Assembly: GCA_029339505.1 (NCBI GenBank)
Contig: JAQISU010000248.1
Location: forward strand, 998,001-1,062,000
Direction: 5' to 3'
Source: Unio delphinus
Lineage: Eukaryota > Mollusca > Bivalvia > Unionida > Unionidae
DNA length: 64,000 nt
Shown piece by piece: positions 47,889 to 59,300 of the stretch; the first letter of the stretch is position 1, and each line of letters starts with the position of its first letter. The translations under genes were made by a program, and so were the position numbers. The notes beneath the pieces are model-generated. The model made no database searches. It was not told the DNA's origin and saw only the letters and a list, made by a program, of their open reading frames with translations.

Positions 47889-50405
47889 CTACACCCTACT
47901 TAAAAAATCAGCCCCTACATTTTCTGAGCCTCGAATCGCCTCGATTCGGAAACAATACGGCTGCAAAGATAACGCCCAACGCATCAATCTTGCGTTGGCA
48001 ACCTTCGCTTTATTCAAATATAAGAGTGGCTGATGGTCCGTTTGCAAAGTAAACTCCCTCCCAAAAAGATACGTGTGGAATTTTCCTATTCCCCATACTA
48101 AGCCTAAACACTCCTTTTCAATCACGAAGTAATTTTTCTCTCTAGGGAGTAATTTCCTACTTGCATAAGGAATGGGCAATTTCACACCCCCTTGCTCCTG
48201 TAGCAAAACAGCCCCAAGACCCATATCGGACGAATCAGTCCTCAGTACAAAAGGTTTATCAAAGTCTGGCAACTTTAAATTTGGTGCACTAACCAGTTTA
48301 TGTTTTAAAGCGTTAAAGGCTTTTTCCTGGCATGCACCCCATTAAACTTTATTCGGTTCCCCCTTTTTAGTCAAATCTGTTAATGGGCTTGCAATAGCTG
48401 AAAAGTTGGGGACGAATTTCCTATAAAACCCCACTAGACCTAGGAATGATCTCACTTGTTTTTTTGTCTCTGGTCTAGGTGCATTCCTGATTGCTCCTAT
48501 TTTATCTGGCTGAGGTTGCAACTGGCCTAGTCCACTTACCAGATATCCCAAACATTCTAGACTTGAATATCCTATGCTACATTTAGTAGGCCTAACTGAA
48601 AGATTTGCAGTGTGAAGTTTAATGACCAAATCCCGCAATACCCTAACATGTTCATCCCATGTATGTGTGTAAACAAAAATGTCGTCAACAAAGCTGTCGA
48701 CGCTTTCCATTCCGTTTAACAGTTTACGCATAAGACGGACGCACGACGCTCCGGCATTTACTAAACCAAACGGCATGACTTTAAATTGGAAAAGTCCCTT
48801 TGGAGTCGTGAATGCCGTTAATTTGCGGGCATTATCAGAGATTGGTATCTGCCAATATCCTTTGCTCAAATCCAATTAGGAAATGTATTTGTGGCCTGCC
48901 AATTTCGAAAGTACATCTTCCATATCAGGCATTGGTTCTGCGTCAAATACGGTGATCTTGTTTAATTGTCGAAAATCGATGCAAAACCGGTTGGTACCAT
49001 CTTTCTTTTTGACTAACACCACAGGGGACGAGTATGGGGAATTTGACGGTTCGATCACATCCTGATCTAACATTTTGGTCACTTCTTCGTTGATAGTCTC
49101 TCGTGCATTAAAGGGTATCTTATATCCTTTAATCCTGATAGGCTCAGATGTATTCAATTTTATCTCGTGTCGAATTAGATTCGTACGGCCTGGTCTGTCC
49201 GTAAACACCTCTGGGTATGTAGAAAAAACCTCCATGATCTGTGTACGCTGACCTTCCGATAAATCAGGGCATATATTTATCTGGGCAATACTTTCTTTGC
49301 CTACGTCAGTATGGTATTCAAATGGTAATCCTTTACTGGAGACTAATTCCCCTTCATCGTTAGACCCATCTTCTATCACCGCTACGCATACTACATTCAA
49401 GATCCCTTTATCAATTGTTTGTCCAGGTCTCGCTATGTAGAGTTTAAGCATATTGGCATGAAACATTTTCGATTTTCCCTCTACTTCAACGATATAATCC
49501 ATTTCGCCCTTTACCTGTTTGACTTCATATGGCCCCTTCCATTGAACTAGCAGCTTGTTATTCGTTGGAAGAAGCACCAACACTTGATTTCCTACGTCAA
49601 ACTTTTTCCTCCGCGTTCCTCGGTTGTAATACTTTGCGTATCTACGACTTGATTTCACGAGTTCTTCTTGAGCCAGCCGACATGTACTTTCTAATCTTTC
49701 GCGCAAATCAACCACATATTGGTAAGTTGTCTTAACCTCTTCGTCCACGACCTCGTCCGACCACAGTTCGCGAAGTATACGCATAGGACCACGGACTGTC
49801 CTACCGTACAATAGTTCAAACGGGGAGAAACCTATGCTTTCCTGAGGAACCTCACGATATGCGAACAGAAGGGCATTCAGATATCTATCCCAATCCTTCG
49901 GTCTTTCCGCACATATCCTCCGCAACATTTGCTTCAGTGTCCCGTTGAATTTCTCGACCAACCCGTTGCACATAGGATGGTAGGGTGTTGTACGTAATTG
50001 TTTAATGGATAGCAACCTACTAATTTCTGCCATGAGATCTGAGGTAAATTGGACTCCACAATCTGTAAGAACTTTCTCGGGCACTCCGACCCTACTGAAC
50101 ATGTCTACGAGCGCTTCAGCTACACGTTCGGTTTCAATTGATGGCAGAGCTGTGGCTTCGGGATATCTGGTAGCGTAATCTACCAGCATCAAAATGTATC
50201 GGTTTTTTCGATCTGTATGTGGAAATATTGGTCCTACAATGTCGATGGCTACTCTTTTGAACGGAGTATCTATCAGCGGCATCTGACCCAACGGTACTCT
50301 AGTTACCCTACCTTTAGGGGTAGTCTTCTGGCAAATGTCGCACGAGCGACAGAACCGCGTTACATCGCTGTTGACACCAGGCCAATAAAATTCTCTTAAT
50401 ACCCT
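47889..50405 (-). pseudogene. pol of the Gmr1-like element: integrase, then RT and RNase H, with two nonsense codons
   Basis: One reading frame from about 50405 to 47889, broken only by TAA at 48878-48876 and 48344-48342. Integrase comes first: CC half of the zinc finger (FCRSCDICQKT), then Asp in RVAIDIVGP, Asp in VLTDCGVQFTSD and Glu in NGLVEKFNGT with exactly 35 residues between the last two (DD35E), then a GPY/F module (LLVQWKGPYEV). RT follows: VIEPSNSPYSSPVVLVKKKD, DLSKGYWQIPI, MPFGLVNAGA and the catalytic FVDD. RNase H comes last: LRTDSSDMGLGAVLLQE, KECLGLVWG, QTDHQPL, GADFLSRV. The frame's apparent upstream 60-odd codons (to 50600) are only gag read out of frame. The HH half of the integrase finger and any protease are missing. 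Confidence 0.92.
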
Positions 50406-51529
50406 GGGAGATATGACCCACTTCCTTGCAAATGAAACATTTCGCGTCACTCTGCTTCCCCTGGTTACGCCCACCTGATTTATCAGGTTCCCTGGGTTTT
50501 CTGTCTTTGACCTGATTCCCCCCTTGAATATCTCGCGTGACGACATTCTGCGAACCTCCCCGGGCTTCAGCGAACAAATCCGCCTGTGTGGCCATCTCAT
50601 GTATATTTGTGTATGACCTTTCCTTCAAAAATAAATATAGCTCCTTACCACATGTTGTTAACAATTGGTCACGAAGCAAGAAATCAGCAAGACCCTCAAA
50701 TGTCTTGACGACTTTGCCACATTCCAACCATCGCTGCAAGTAATTACCAGTCCTACTGACGAACTGGGTGAATGTTTCGTCTCTCTCGGGTTTGCTATAT
50801 TTAAATTTCTTGCGAAACCCTTGCTCAGTTAGTTCATATTTCTTGAGAAGTGCCTCTTTCAACACGGGGTAATTGAGCGAATCGGCCGTTGATAAACGCG
50901 AATACACGTCTAACGCTTTACCTTTCAGTAACGCGCTAAAATGAAGCGGCCAATCGTCTTTCTTCCATTTTTGTACCGTAGCATACCTCTCGAACCTATT
51001 TAGATAACTATCCATATTATCTTTATCGTCTTCAAATGGGGGCAATTTTGGACCCCTCAGTTTAACATCATGTTCCTCCTCTTTTTTTAGCTTGCAATAA
51101 CTCAGAATTCCTTTGATGCTCCCTCTGCCTATTCCTATCTTCTATCTCCAACGTTTCTAACCTTACCTGTTTTTCCCTTTCTATCTTCTCCCTCTCTGCT
51201 TCCCTTTCCCATTCTATCCTTTCCTTTTCTGCCTGTTTTTCTAATTCTATCTTCCCTTTCTCTAGTTCTATCCTTTCCTTTTCTGCCTGTTTTTCTAGTT
51301 CTATCTTTTCCTTTTCTGCCTGTTTTTCTAGTTCTATCTTTTCTTTTTCAAAAGCCATTCTCCTTTCTTCTAATTCTAGCATTTCCCTCTTGGTTTCCCT
51401 TTCTAATTCCCTCTCCTTTAATCTTTTGTCCCTCTCCCTAGCCTGTTCCTCACGAACAAAATTTCTAAGGGACTCCCCATCATAACCGAACTGTTTCCCC
51501 AATTCTACCAGTTCTTTCATAGAAGACAT
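50405..51529 (-). pseudogene. gag of the Gmr1-like element (coiled coil, SCAN-like capsid), frameshifted
   Basis: A likely start is the ATG of MSSMKELVELGKQFGYDG at 51529. An upstream in-frame ATG at 51583 is possible. The N-terminal part is a charged coiled coil (IELEKQAEKEK repeats). An A7 tract at 51082-51088 marks a one-base frameshift, after which the frame reads 'LRGPKLPPFEDDKDNMDSYL'. The capsid-like region then has 'WPLHFSALLKGKALDVYSRL' and 'LADFLLRDQLL', resembling the SCAN-type fold derived from Gmr1-like gag. It ends in a nucleocapsid knuckle CFICKEVGHIS that lacks its last Cys because a deletion joins it to integrase sequence near 50395-50412. Gag proteins build the virus-like particle. 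Confidence 0.85.
51195..51345 (-). repeat. 33-bp coding tandem repeat within gag
   Basis: Unit 'tctatcttttccttttctgc', 'ctgtttttctagt' on the plus strand, encoding 11-residue IELEKQAEKEK blocks, about four copies with drift. It keeps the frame and the charged helix pattern. Confidence 0.85.
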
Positions 51530-51749
51530 TTCAGAAGTTTGGCAGTGACCAACCTTAAAGTCCAGGCTTAACAAAACACGCAATTACCAGTAAACCGTAT
51601 TTCCCTTCTCAGAATTGCAACACAATTATTAAATAAATACAAAGAAATAAAATAACATTAGATACCTACCTAACCCCGCTATACTTTATCAAGCGAGTCT
51701 GAAAGACAAAAACCTACAAACCAATTTCCGTGCTCTGTTAAATCCGAAA

Positions 51750-51770
51750 TGATCCCACTTTTGACACCAT
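51750..51770 (-). promoter_or_regulatory. Primer-binding site
   Basis: The minus strand reads TGGTGTCAAAAGTGGGATC, starting one or two bases inside the LTR end. It begins TGG, as needed to pair with the CCA end of a tRNA. The tRNA identity was not determined. Confidence 0.75.
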
Positions 51771-51771
51771 T

Positions 51772-53183
51772 TGTAACAAGATAACCGGGACGGACCACTT
51801 CGGATTAACAACAAAACACGCTTTGATGATACAGATATAAAAATTATGATTTAATGTGGCGATAAATGTATATAAACAAAACAATGAAATGCGTGCGTAT
51901 TGTAATCCAAATATTGGATTTAATTATACATAATTACGCACAGACTAGAAGATGCAAACGACTCATATAATGATACAAATAAATGATACAATGGTACAAA
52001 ACAGTGATACGAATCAATGATACAATGATACAAAAACTGATACAAAACCCCAGCGAAAAAATTATAAAAAAAAAAAAACATGAATACAGTTTACTCACGT
52101 AGTAAACAATGCAGGATTACTCATAGTAAAAATGTATACGCTCAAGTAGCGGAGCTATATTTGAAAAATAATAACAGGACAGATAACTTATCTTTCCAGT
52201 CTCAAACCATATACTGGGTTCCGCAAACCCACATTAGCCAACGGCTAACAATTTACAAATAAATATATATAATCAACTATTAGTATACAGCTCCACAGCT
52301 GGTACAATAGAACTTCACAGTTTCTACAGACTCCGGACCCTCGGAATACTACGAAACATTAGACCCTCCAGACACTCTGGTCATTTAGACAGCTCCACAG
52401 CTGAGTCACCCTTGTCACCCTTGACATTAGACAGTCCGGACGCTAGACATTAGACACTCCGGCACATTAAACAGCTCTGGACACACCAGTGCATTTAATC
52501 ACAGCTCCCGACGTTTGACAGCTCCGGGCACCCCGGACGTTTAAATCCCTCGTACAAATAGCTGAAAAGATACCAGACACAGTGTACTAACCTTGATACA
52601 GACATAACGTAATGACGTTATACACGGTAAATTATCAAGACTATTATTATCATAATGACAAAATGACAGGTTCTATAGTACACCTTCCCTGTTTGATAAT
52701 GCTGAATAGTAAACAATTATATTTTAACAAAATATAGCTTTACTTTACCAATTTAAATGCCTCGCGAACAAGAGTATTTTGCTGTGTAAAACTATATAAC
52801 AAACATGCAAAGGTAAATATAGTGATACAAAAAGCTATCACTCAGTATCAAAAATGTACTTACCCCTACAGCTAAAGTTGTGCAATCCTCCCTCCCTCGG
52901 ATCTATAACCCTATAGCTACAGTCCTTGAAACCAGCCGCTTGTTGACAAAACCCGTAGTAATGTAAAGACCCTTTACATATAGCAAAGTATTTATACGGA
53001 TTCGTGCTCCGTATCAAGAACACTTTGCACGAGCGGCATATAGCGAATTGTACTCACGATTCCGAAGTACAACTGCCCATATATATATAAATAAAAAAAA
53101 ATCACCATCGGGTATCGTTGCACACGATAAACAAAACCCGAGTACATGTCTTTCCTAAATAAAAACTACAACATTCCGTGACA
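51772..53183 (-). repeat. 5' LTR of the Gmr1-like element (full length)
   Basis: On the plus strand it starts TGTAACAAGATAACC and ends ATTCCGTGACA, giving the TG…CA termini of LTRs, about 1.41 kb. The boundary at 51772 is set by the adjacent PBS, and the boundary at 53183 by the end of homology with the other LTR. Tandem 'gatacaa(a/t)' phrases fill about 51975-52050. Confidence 0.9.
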
Positions 53184-55194
53184 ATGGGGATGAGTTCAAT
53201 ACCTAACCTTGACTATACCCTTAGTAGGTTATATAAACAAGTTCTGTTACAATTACTGAGTTTCAATTTCATCAGAAATTGTAATTGCAAACTAGGTGAA
53301 GTGGGATGTATAATGGTCAGACGAACATGATTAATAATTTATATTTTAATATCAGTCTGTATGGAATCAGTTTTAGCTGTGTTCCTACATAATTTCAGAA
53401 AAGGTAATTATGTACTTTATTAACTGGATATATCTAGTATCATTCAAATGTTTATTCTTAACATTGAGTTAGGATTTATTCAAACATATTCTTGATTATA
53501 TTTATGTGAGGCAGCAAAACTGTTGGCACAGAGGTTCAATTACTTTTAATGAGACATCAGCACATTCAGTATTGGAAATAACTCAGAAAAAAAAGATTTT
53601 ATACTTTTGGACTTGTGATACAACGCTTGATATTATTTGGGATTTCATTTACATTACTCTAAATCCTCTTATATTTCGATTGTATCGCCATTTAGTTTGT
53701 CTTTGAAATCTACTAAATCGTTGGTTGTTCTTTTCTATTACTTAGTTTAACACCACAAAACCTACATAATTATGCCACAATTAATTAACAAATACTCTTA
53801 TATATAACATTGACACATATTTACATTTCAAAAAGTAAGACACGCGGATTTAATGAGGGTATGAATGTTACTTTAGCTTTTATTCTACTTGCTCCAGAGG
53901 TGTAGTAATATTATTAAACTATAATTTCCAATTATATTACAGGTGAAGAAAGACAAAATGGGAGATACAAGTATTATGGATATAGTTATCAATAGCATAG
54001 AACCGCGTTTATTATGATATTGTTGGACAAAATAGTGACAGTAATATATTAATGAATTGTCTATAATACTGGTGACTTTTTGGTGCAACATGTAAGTTAG
54101 GTACTGAGTAACGTCAATTATCTTCCGTGTAGGAAGATGGAGTTATAATGTGTATACCAAAAAGTGTCAATCGAAACAATATATCTTACACTGGACACCT
54201 ATCTCTTCTCTAAATTTAATATATCTTTTACGAATTTAATTTAATTGATGGGCTAATATGATTACATTTGTATTCCAATAAGTTATGTATAACAATAAAC
54301 ATGATCTATACATCCGACATGCACAGGTGAGAATATTATGAGTGTATATGATTGTACACTTAACAATATCATCTTCTTTATCTATTCCTTTAAGTGATTT
54401 TGGAAACGCATATATAATGTAGAAAACATATTATACTTTAATGAGCCTGTTTTTAAAATGGATCAAGCATTTGTATTAAAACTTCAAATCTATATAGGTG
54501 TGAGTTCGCAAGTGTCGAAGATGGTTTAATTGTATAGAGGAATCAGACAATGTAACCTTATTTCCAACTATATCTTTATTTTATGTGTGGAACTATATGA
54601 TCATATGATAATACGTATTAGGAATGTAAAAAGGATACATGTCAGTGGTACGTATCATAATGATTTTCATGATGTAAACACATAACTTTTGATATTTCAT
54701 TGAAAGCTTAGATATCTGATTTGGACTCTTCAACAGTTCTTCGGTTTTAGTATTGAGCAAATTAATATTCGTTGGATGCTGATCATGCAACGCAATACAC
54801 TTATGTCATGATTATAATCTTGAGTAAAAGTACACTGAAGTTGTTTTCATCGGTGTTACATTCGCGGCTTATTTAAAGACGATTACAAGTTTTAAAAACA
54901 AGAAATTAATCATTTAATTTACAGTAATTGCATACTTCAGATAAATATCAGTGATATAAAATGTTTGCTATTTTAAAAATGTCTCGTGTTTTTATTAATT
55001 TTATGAATCATCTACTTAATACACTCAATGCACTCATTTGAACGCTTTTATAAGAGGGAGTAAAATAATACGAACATTATTAATAAAAAGGTTCTTTAAG
55101 AGCATCTTGAAAATTATAAATTCATCTTGTTTTAAACTTACTTCCCTTAAGAGAATGTTGCTCGGGAATTTTGACAATCTCATTTGTTATCGAG
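53184..55194. other. AT-rich non-coding flank
   Basis: No ORF with recognisable sequence. One acceptor-like phrase 'tattacag' before a short open run at about 53942-53998 was not convincing. Confidence 0.35.
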
Positions 55195-55375
55195 AATATT
55201 TTGTTCGTTCATTAAAAACAACAAACAAAAAAAATACACCAATCTCTTAGTTAAAAACAAAAAACAAAAAAATTACACCAATCTGTTAGTTAAAAACAAC
55301 AAACAAAAAAAATTACACCAATCTGTTAGTTAAAAACAACAAAGAAAATAAAATTACACCAATCTGTTAGTTAAA
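55195..55375. repeat. Tandem repeat, about 40 bp, four copies
   Basis: Core: 'agttaaaaacaacaaacaaa', 'aaaaattacaccaatctgtt'. Confidence 0.95.
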
Positions 55376-55984
55376 TAAGTTGTGACAAATATCTATACTA
55401 TTTACGCACACGAGAAACGTAAACGGGAAAAGAGTTGAAACCAAATTTGGTTTAATGTTGTCACTGTCTATGCAAACTATCTCAACTTACTATTGACAAT
55501 ATCAAAAGTTACGTGGGCTTTTGAAGTAACGTCCTTGCTTACTATTATTATAGTGCATACTATTAAATCTTTATTTAGGTAATGCAATATTAAATCTTTA
55601 GTTAGGTAATGCAATTCCCATTTAAGCGATATAGAAGAGTAATATTGCTGACATTACTTCATACAGCGGTGTGTATACTAATCTTCGTAATACCGTTGTG
55701 CTCATAACAGTACTATTGATCATGCTGATGCTTTGTCGGATATTGATACACTGCAGGAACAATTCTAGTCTCGTATCAGGTATAGACAATAGTACTTGTC
55801 ATAGTGTTTTCGTTTCCTTGACACATTTGTTGTCTGATCAAAAAGTCAGCTCAATATTTGCTTCAGCAATAATATGTGTAACTTCGTATCTTGTAATCTC
55901 AGTTTGTTTAAGGATTGGGATATGTAACACTTTTCAATTCCATGGTGTTTGTTTATTTATTTTGCGGTTTTTTTGGGTTGGTAT

Positions 55985-56042
55985 ATCATTATAGATGTTG
56001 TATAGCACTTAGAGCTTCTAAAGATTAGGCACTATACAAAGT

Positions 56043-56048
<6 letters not shown>
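55985..56048 (+). repeat. L2/CR1-like LINE 3' terminus (fragment)
   Basis: 'tcattatagatgttgtatag', 'cacttagagcttctaaagat' and 'taggcactatacaaagtc' match the 3' ends at 44850-44900 and, inverted, 14885-14935. A long (AT)n run follows. The upstream hydrophobic ORF (55671-55994) does not resemble LINE protein. Confidence 0.7.

Positions 56049-56112
<64 letters not shown>
56048..56112. repeat. (AT)n microsatellite
   Basis: About 64 bp of AT after the LINE tail. A second AT run of about 28 bp lies at 56170-56197. Confidence 0.95.
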
Positions 56113-56115
<3 letters not shown>

Positions 56116-56170
56116 CTGTATTATCAAATGCGACCTACTTTGACCATGTCAGATATGACCAAAAATCACG

Positions 56171-56192
<22 letters not shown>

Positions 56193-56204
<12 letters not shown>

Positions 56205-56325
56205 GTTTTAAATGAACAGCGCAAATACAAGGAACAATAGGCGGTTCTTCACGAACTATATATTATATAATATTTCGTTTTAAATGATCTGCACAAGTAC
56301 AAAGAACAATAGGCGGTTCTTTATA
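56193..56325. repeat. Two-copy tandem duplication, about 72 bp
   Basis: Both halves contain 'ataatatttcgttttaaatg', 'gcacaagtacaa(a)g'/'gcgcaaatacaagg' and 'aacaataggcggttctt'. Confidence 0.88.
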
Positions 56326-56794
56326 TCTCTGAACTTCATCAACTGTTACTACACGAACATGATGAGGCTTATCTATTGTTGTTTTGGTTCATTGTTCTAA
56401 TGGTGACCTCTGAAACAAGTGGAAAGTACACGCATTGTCAATGTATTTGCACACTGATGTCAGTGTAGATAAAGTCAATAGTCATATTTAAATCTAAATA
56501 TGCACTTGCGCCAGATATTCTAATACTAATATTGAAGATATGGTGAAGCCCAGTTATTTTTGGAATTTCTAAAAAAAAACCTTCATCTCTGCTTGTCATT
56601 TCTGGTAATCTAACTGGGAATGGCATGTAAACATGCTAGTTTTCAGTGTTAAGGAATATACCAAGTTTGTATTGAAGCATCTCTCCGTATATCCTTTTAG
56701 ACCTAATTAGCATTTCTTTTTAGCAATTCTTAAATTGAATAATTGAAGACCTGTATATATCAGTGGTCTCCAATATGCATTTGAACACACAAAC

Positions 56795-56855
56795 GCATGC
56801 ACGCACGCACGCACACACACACGCACGCACACACACATATATATATATCTATTGT

Positions 56856-56929
<74 letters not shown>

Positions 56930-56930
56930 A
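56795..56930. repeat. (CA/CG)n, (AG)n and poly-G compound microsatellite
   Basis: cgcacgca and cacaca runs, then TA, then about 60 bp of AG ending in a run of nine or more G. Confidence 0.95.
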
Positions 56931-56934
56931 AGAG

Positions 56935-59200
56935 AGTATGGTGGTGAATGCTTGCACACGTACACATGTTGTATCACCATTTATTAAATGCTCACAAAAC
57001 ATAAACTTAAATAAATAAAGAAAACCTTTGTACATGCCCTACTGCACAGATTAAGAAAAATAAATTTAGAGTTGAAAAATAGATCTAAACAAACACTTTT
57101 CGATTGACATTCTAGATCTTTGAAACTGAAAGCTATATTTAGAGACAAACGTAACTAGTGAAAATCACCAAAAAACCGAATCATAAGATTTATTTTACAA
57201 ACTAGTGTGGCGTTGAAGTAGAGGTGATGTATTATGTAAACAAAAGGAAATAAAATAAAACGGTTACCGTCTTCCAATTTTAAAGTCACATATATATCGA
57301 TATTTTACTTCAGGTTACAACATGCGGTGGTACATTATAATTATATCGTCACTTTTTATTACTAATGTCATCATCATCATCCAGAATAAAAATTCGCTTG
57401 TGTCAATACCTATTTGATAATCACTCAACACAATACGACGATACTATAAATTTCCAAAGGTCCTGACGATATGCTAGTATCGTGTTCTTAACTCATTTTA
57501 TATTACTTCCTTTCTTCTTATTTCTAACTCTGCCCAGCACTTCAGGAACATTTCCTGGTGTCGAAGAAAAGCACCTGGGTTCTGAAATAGATGCAAACAC
57601 ATTTCATGCAAACCATGTCACGATGTCGATCAATCTATATGGATACCTATGTACCCAATTATTTATCCAGTAATTAGTATATATGCTGCAGCCGAAACTA
57701 ATGTTTGGACGGTAAATACATCAGAAAATTACATGACCAGAGAGAGGAACCACGTTACATAAACGGCAGTCTCCCACCAAGACAAAGTTGAGGGTGGATT
57801 CAATGATATTATTTAACAAATTAAAATAATCTCTAAACTAGATAGTAATTTCGTATATATAATTTAATTAAATATTACTAGATCTATTTATGCTGACAAC
57901 ATGCAAACACTAATATGATTTGCATTTGGTTTCTCAAAATATAGAAATACCTCGTTTATACACCGTATTATATAATCAGTCTTAGAATGTGTATTGGGTA
58001 CCTGAGCTTGACACGAAGTAAACTATGTCTCAACAAGAGGTAATTTATATTTTGCATTAGCATTTTGAAGGCATGATGGTTAAAAACAGACAGCTAGACG
58101 ATAATATGTTAGGGACATGATGTAGATAAATAGGACAACTTTGTACACTGTTAAAGTCAGTGAACATCTTGCAACATATCTTTATAAAACAAATATGCAA
58201 TTTATAGAAAACGTGTTCAGTGGAACACAGTCAATAATTAGTTAGTATAGTAAGTATTTTAAAGTGTTTTGTTTCAGAATCAATCATCGGAAATTATCAA
58301 AGAGAACATAACTTAATAACTATTTAACCCTTTGAGATGATTAATCAATCATTCACAAATGGTGAAATCAGACTTTGGAAATACGTTTTATTTGCTTATT
58401 GATACAATCTGAAAAGAATTCGTCATGCAAAACGTCCGTTTAGTATATGCTTTTACTTGGAACATTGAAATTGGTTACATAAAGACATTCGGCCATGACA
58501 ATTATCTAATACATACTAATTTATTATATCAACGAAATTATGCTCTATATGTAGATCTTCTACATGGTGCAGCTGAAACTCTGCTTATCTAAATTTGTAT
58601 TAATAAACAGCTTATAATCGGTCCAATGTACCTTACAAAATTAACAAAGTTACATAATTGCTAACAGAATACGATTTTTGTTAAACAAAATGTAAATTGT
58701 TCATATTATTCGAAATAACCCACCAAAAGAACCTTCGGTCATTACAGTCCAGTAATTTGCACAAATTTCAGTCAAGTATGGTAATATATTATATTAAACA
58801 ACACGAACATAAAAATACAAATAAATGAAAGAATGGTTAAATAAGCCTAACTACATATCTCATTTTTACAAGCAAGACTACCTCTCTATGGTTTTCTCTA
58901 CATCCAGTTGCAGATACGTATACTGAATATGAAACCATATGAACAATCAACCAAATAAACAAATATCTATAGAGGTGTATGGTTCTCAAAATATCGCTTT
59001 GTTATAATGTTGAAAGAAAATAGGAGGTAACATACATTATTCATTTAGTGAGACCTTATAGGAGGAAAAGACCATCGAATATACAGGCCGATACAAGGAA
59101 ATAGTCAATACAGCGAGACATTGAGGATTGACAGAACAATATTGACTTTGAATCCTTGCTACTAAATCGTACAAATGTATCATCTGTTGATAGTAGGTTT
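56935..59200. other. AT-rich non-coding stretch
   Basis: A 63-codon ORF at 57482-57673 begins with a signal-peptide-like hydrophobic run (MFLTHFILLPFFLFLTLPS) but has no acceptor/donor context or family match. Nothing else is recognised. Confidence 0.3.
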
Positions 59201-59201
59201 A

Positions 59202-59300
59202 TTAGAGTTCCCCATTATCGATAAGTTCAGATGGGATGTTGTCTACTCCAGATGCCTTTCCATTCTTCAGCAGAATTCGAATATAGTTGTTCAAACTAGA
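59202..59300 (-). pseudogene. Tiny LINE reverse-transcriptase remnant
   Basis: The minus strand reads 'NNYIRILLKNGKASGVDNIP' then SELIDNGEL and a stop. LKNGKASGVDNIPSEL is the well-known start of the LINE RT domain (…LKNGKAPGxDxIPxE). Only about 30 codons remain. Confidence 0.75.

Larger units (their letters stand above)
46706..53183 (-). mobile_element. Gmr1-like Ty3/gypsy LTR retrotransposon, defective
   Basis: Order in the sense (minus) direction: LTR (53183-51772), PBS, gag with coiled coil, SCAN-like capsid region and a partial zinc knuckle, integrase, reverse transcriptase, RNase H, PPT, and a truncated LTR (47786-46706). Integrase before reverse transcriptase is the hallmark of Gmr1-like elements and differs from ordinary Ty3/gypsy (RT-RH-INT). 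The LTRs are near-identical, so insertion is probably fairly recent, yet the copy is inactive. The protease and integrase N-terminus are deleted, two TAA codons interrupt pol, gag has a frameshift, and the 3' LTR lacks its last ~325 bp. No target-site duplication can be read because one outer end is missing. Confidence 0.92.

Noticed and set aside
50406..50600. N-terminal part of the 574-codon minus-strand ORF
   Set aside because: This segment is gag sequence read in the wrong frame; real integrase similarity starts near 50405.
53942..53998. Acceptor-like site followed by a short Tyr-rich open run
   Set aside because: Too short, with no partner exon or consistent phase within the window.
55671..55994. 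107-codon hydrophobic ORF
   Set aside because: Membrane-like by composition only; it ends in a LINE 3' tail, lies in AT-rich DNA and has no family resemblance.
57482..57673. 63-codon ORF with signal-peptide-like start
   Set aside because: A single short ORF without splice signals or conserved residues; T-rich DNA often encodes hydrophobic runs.
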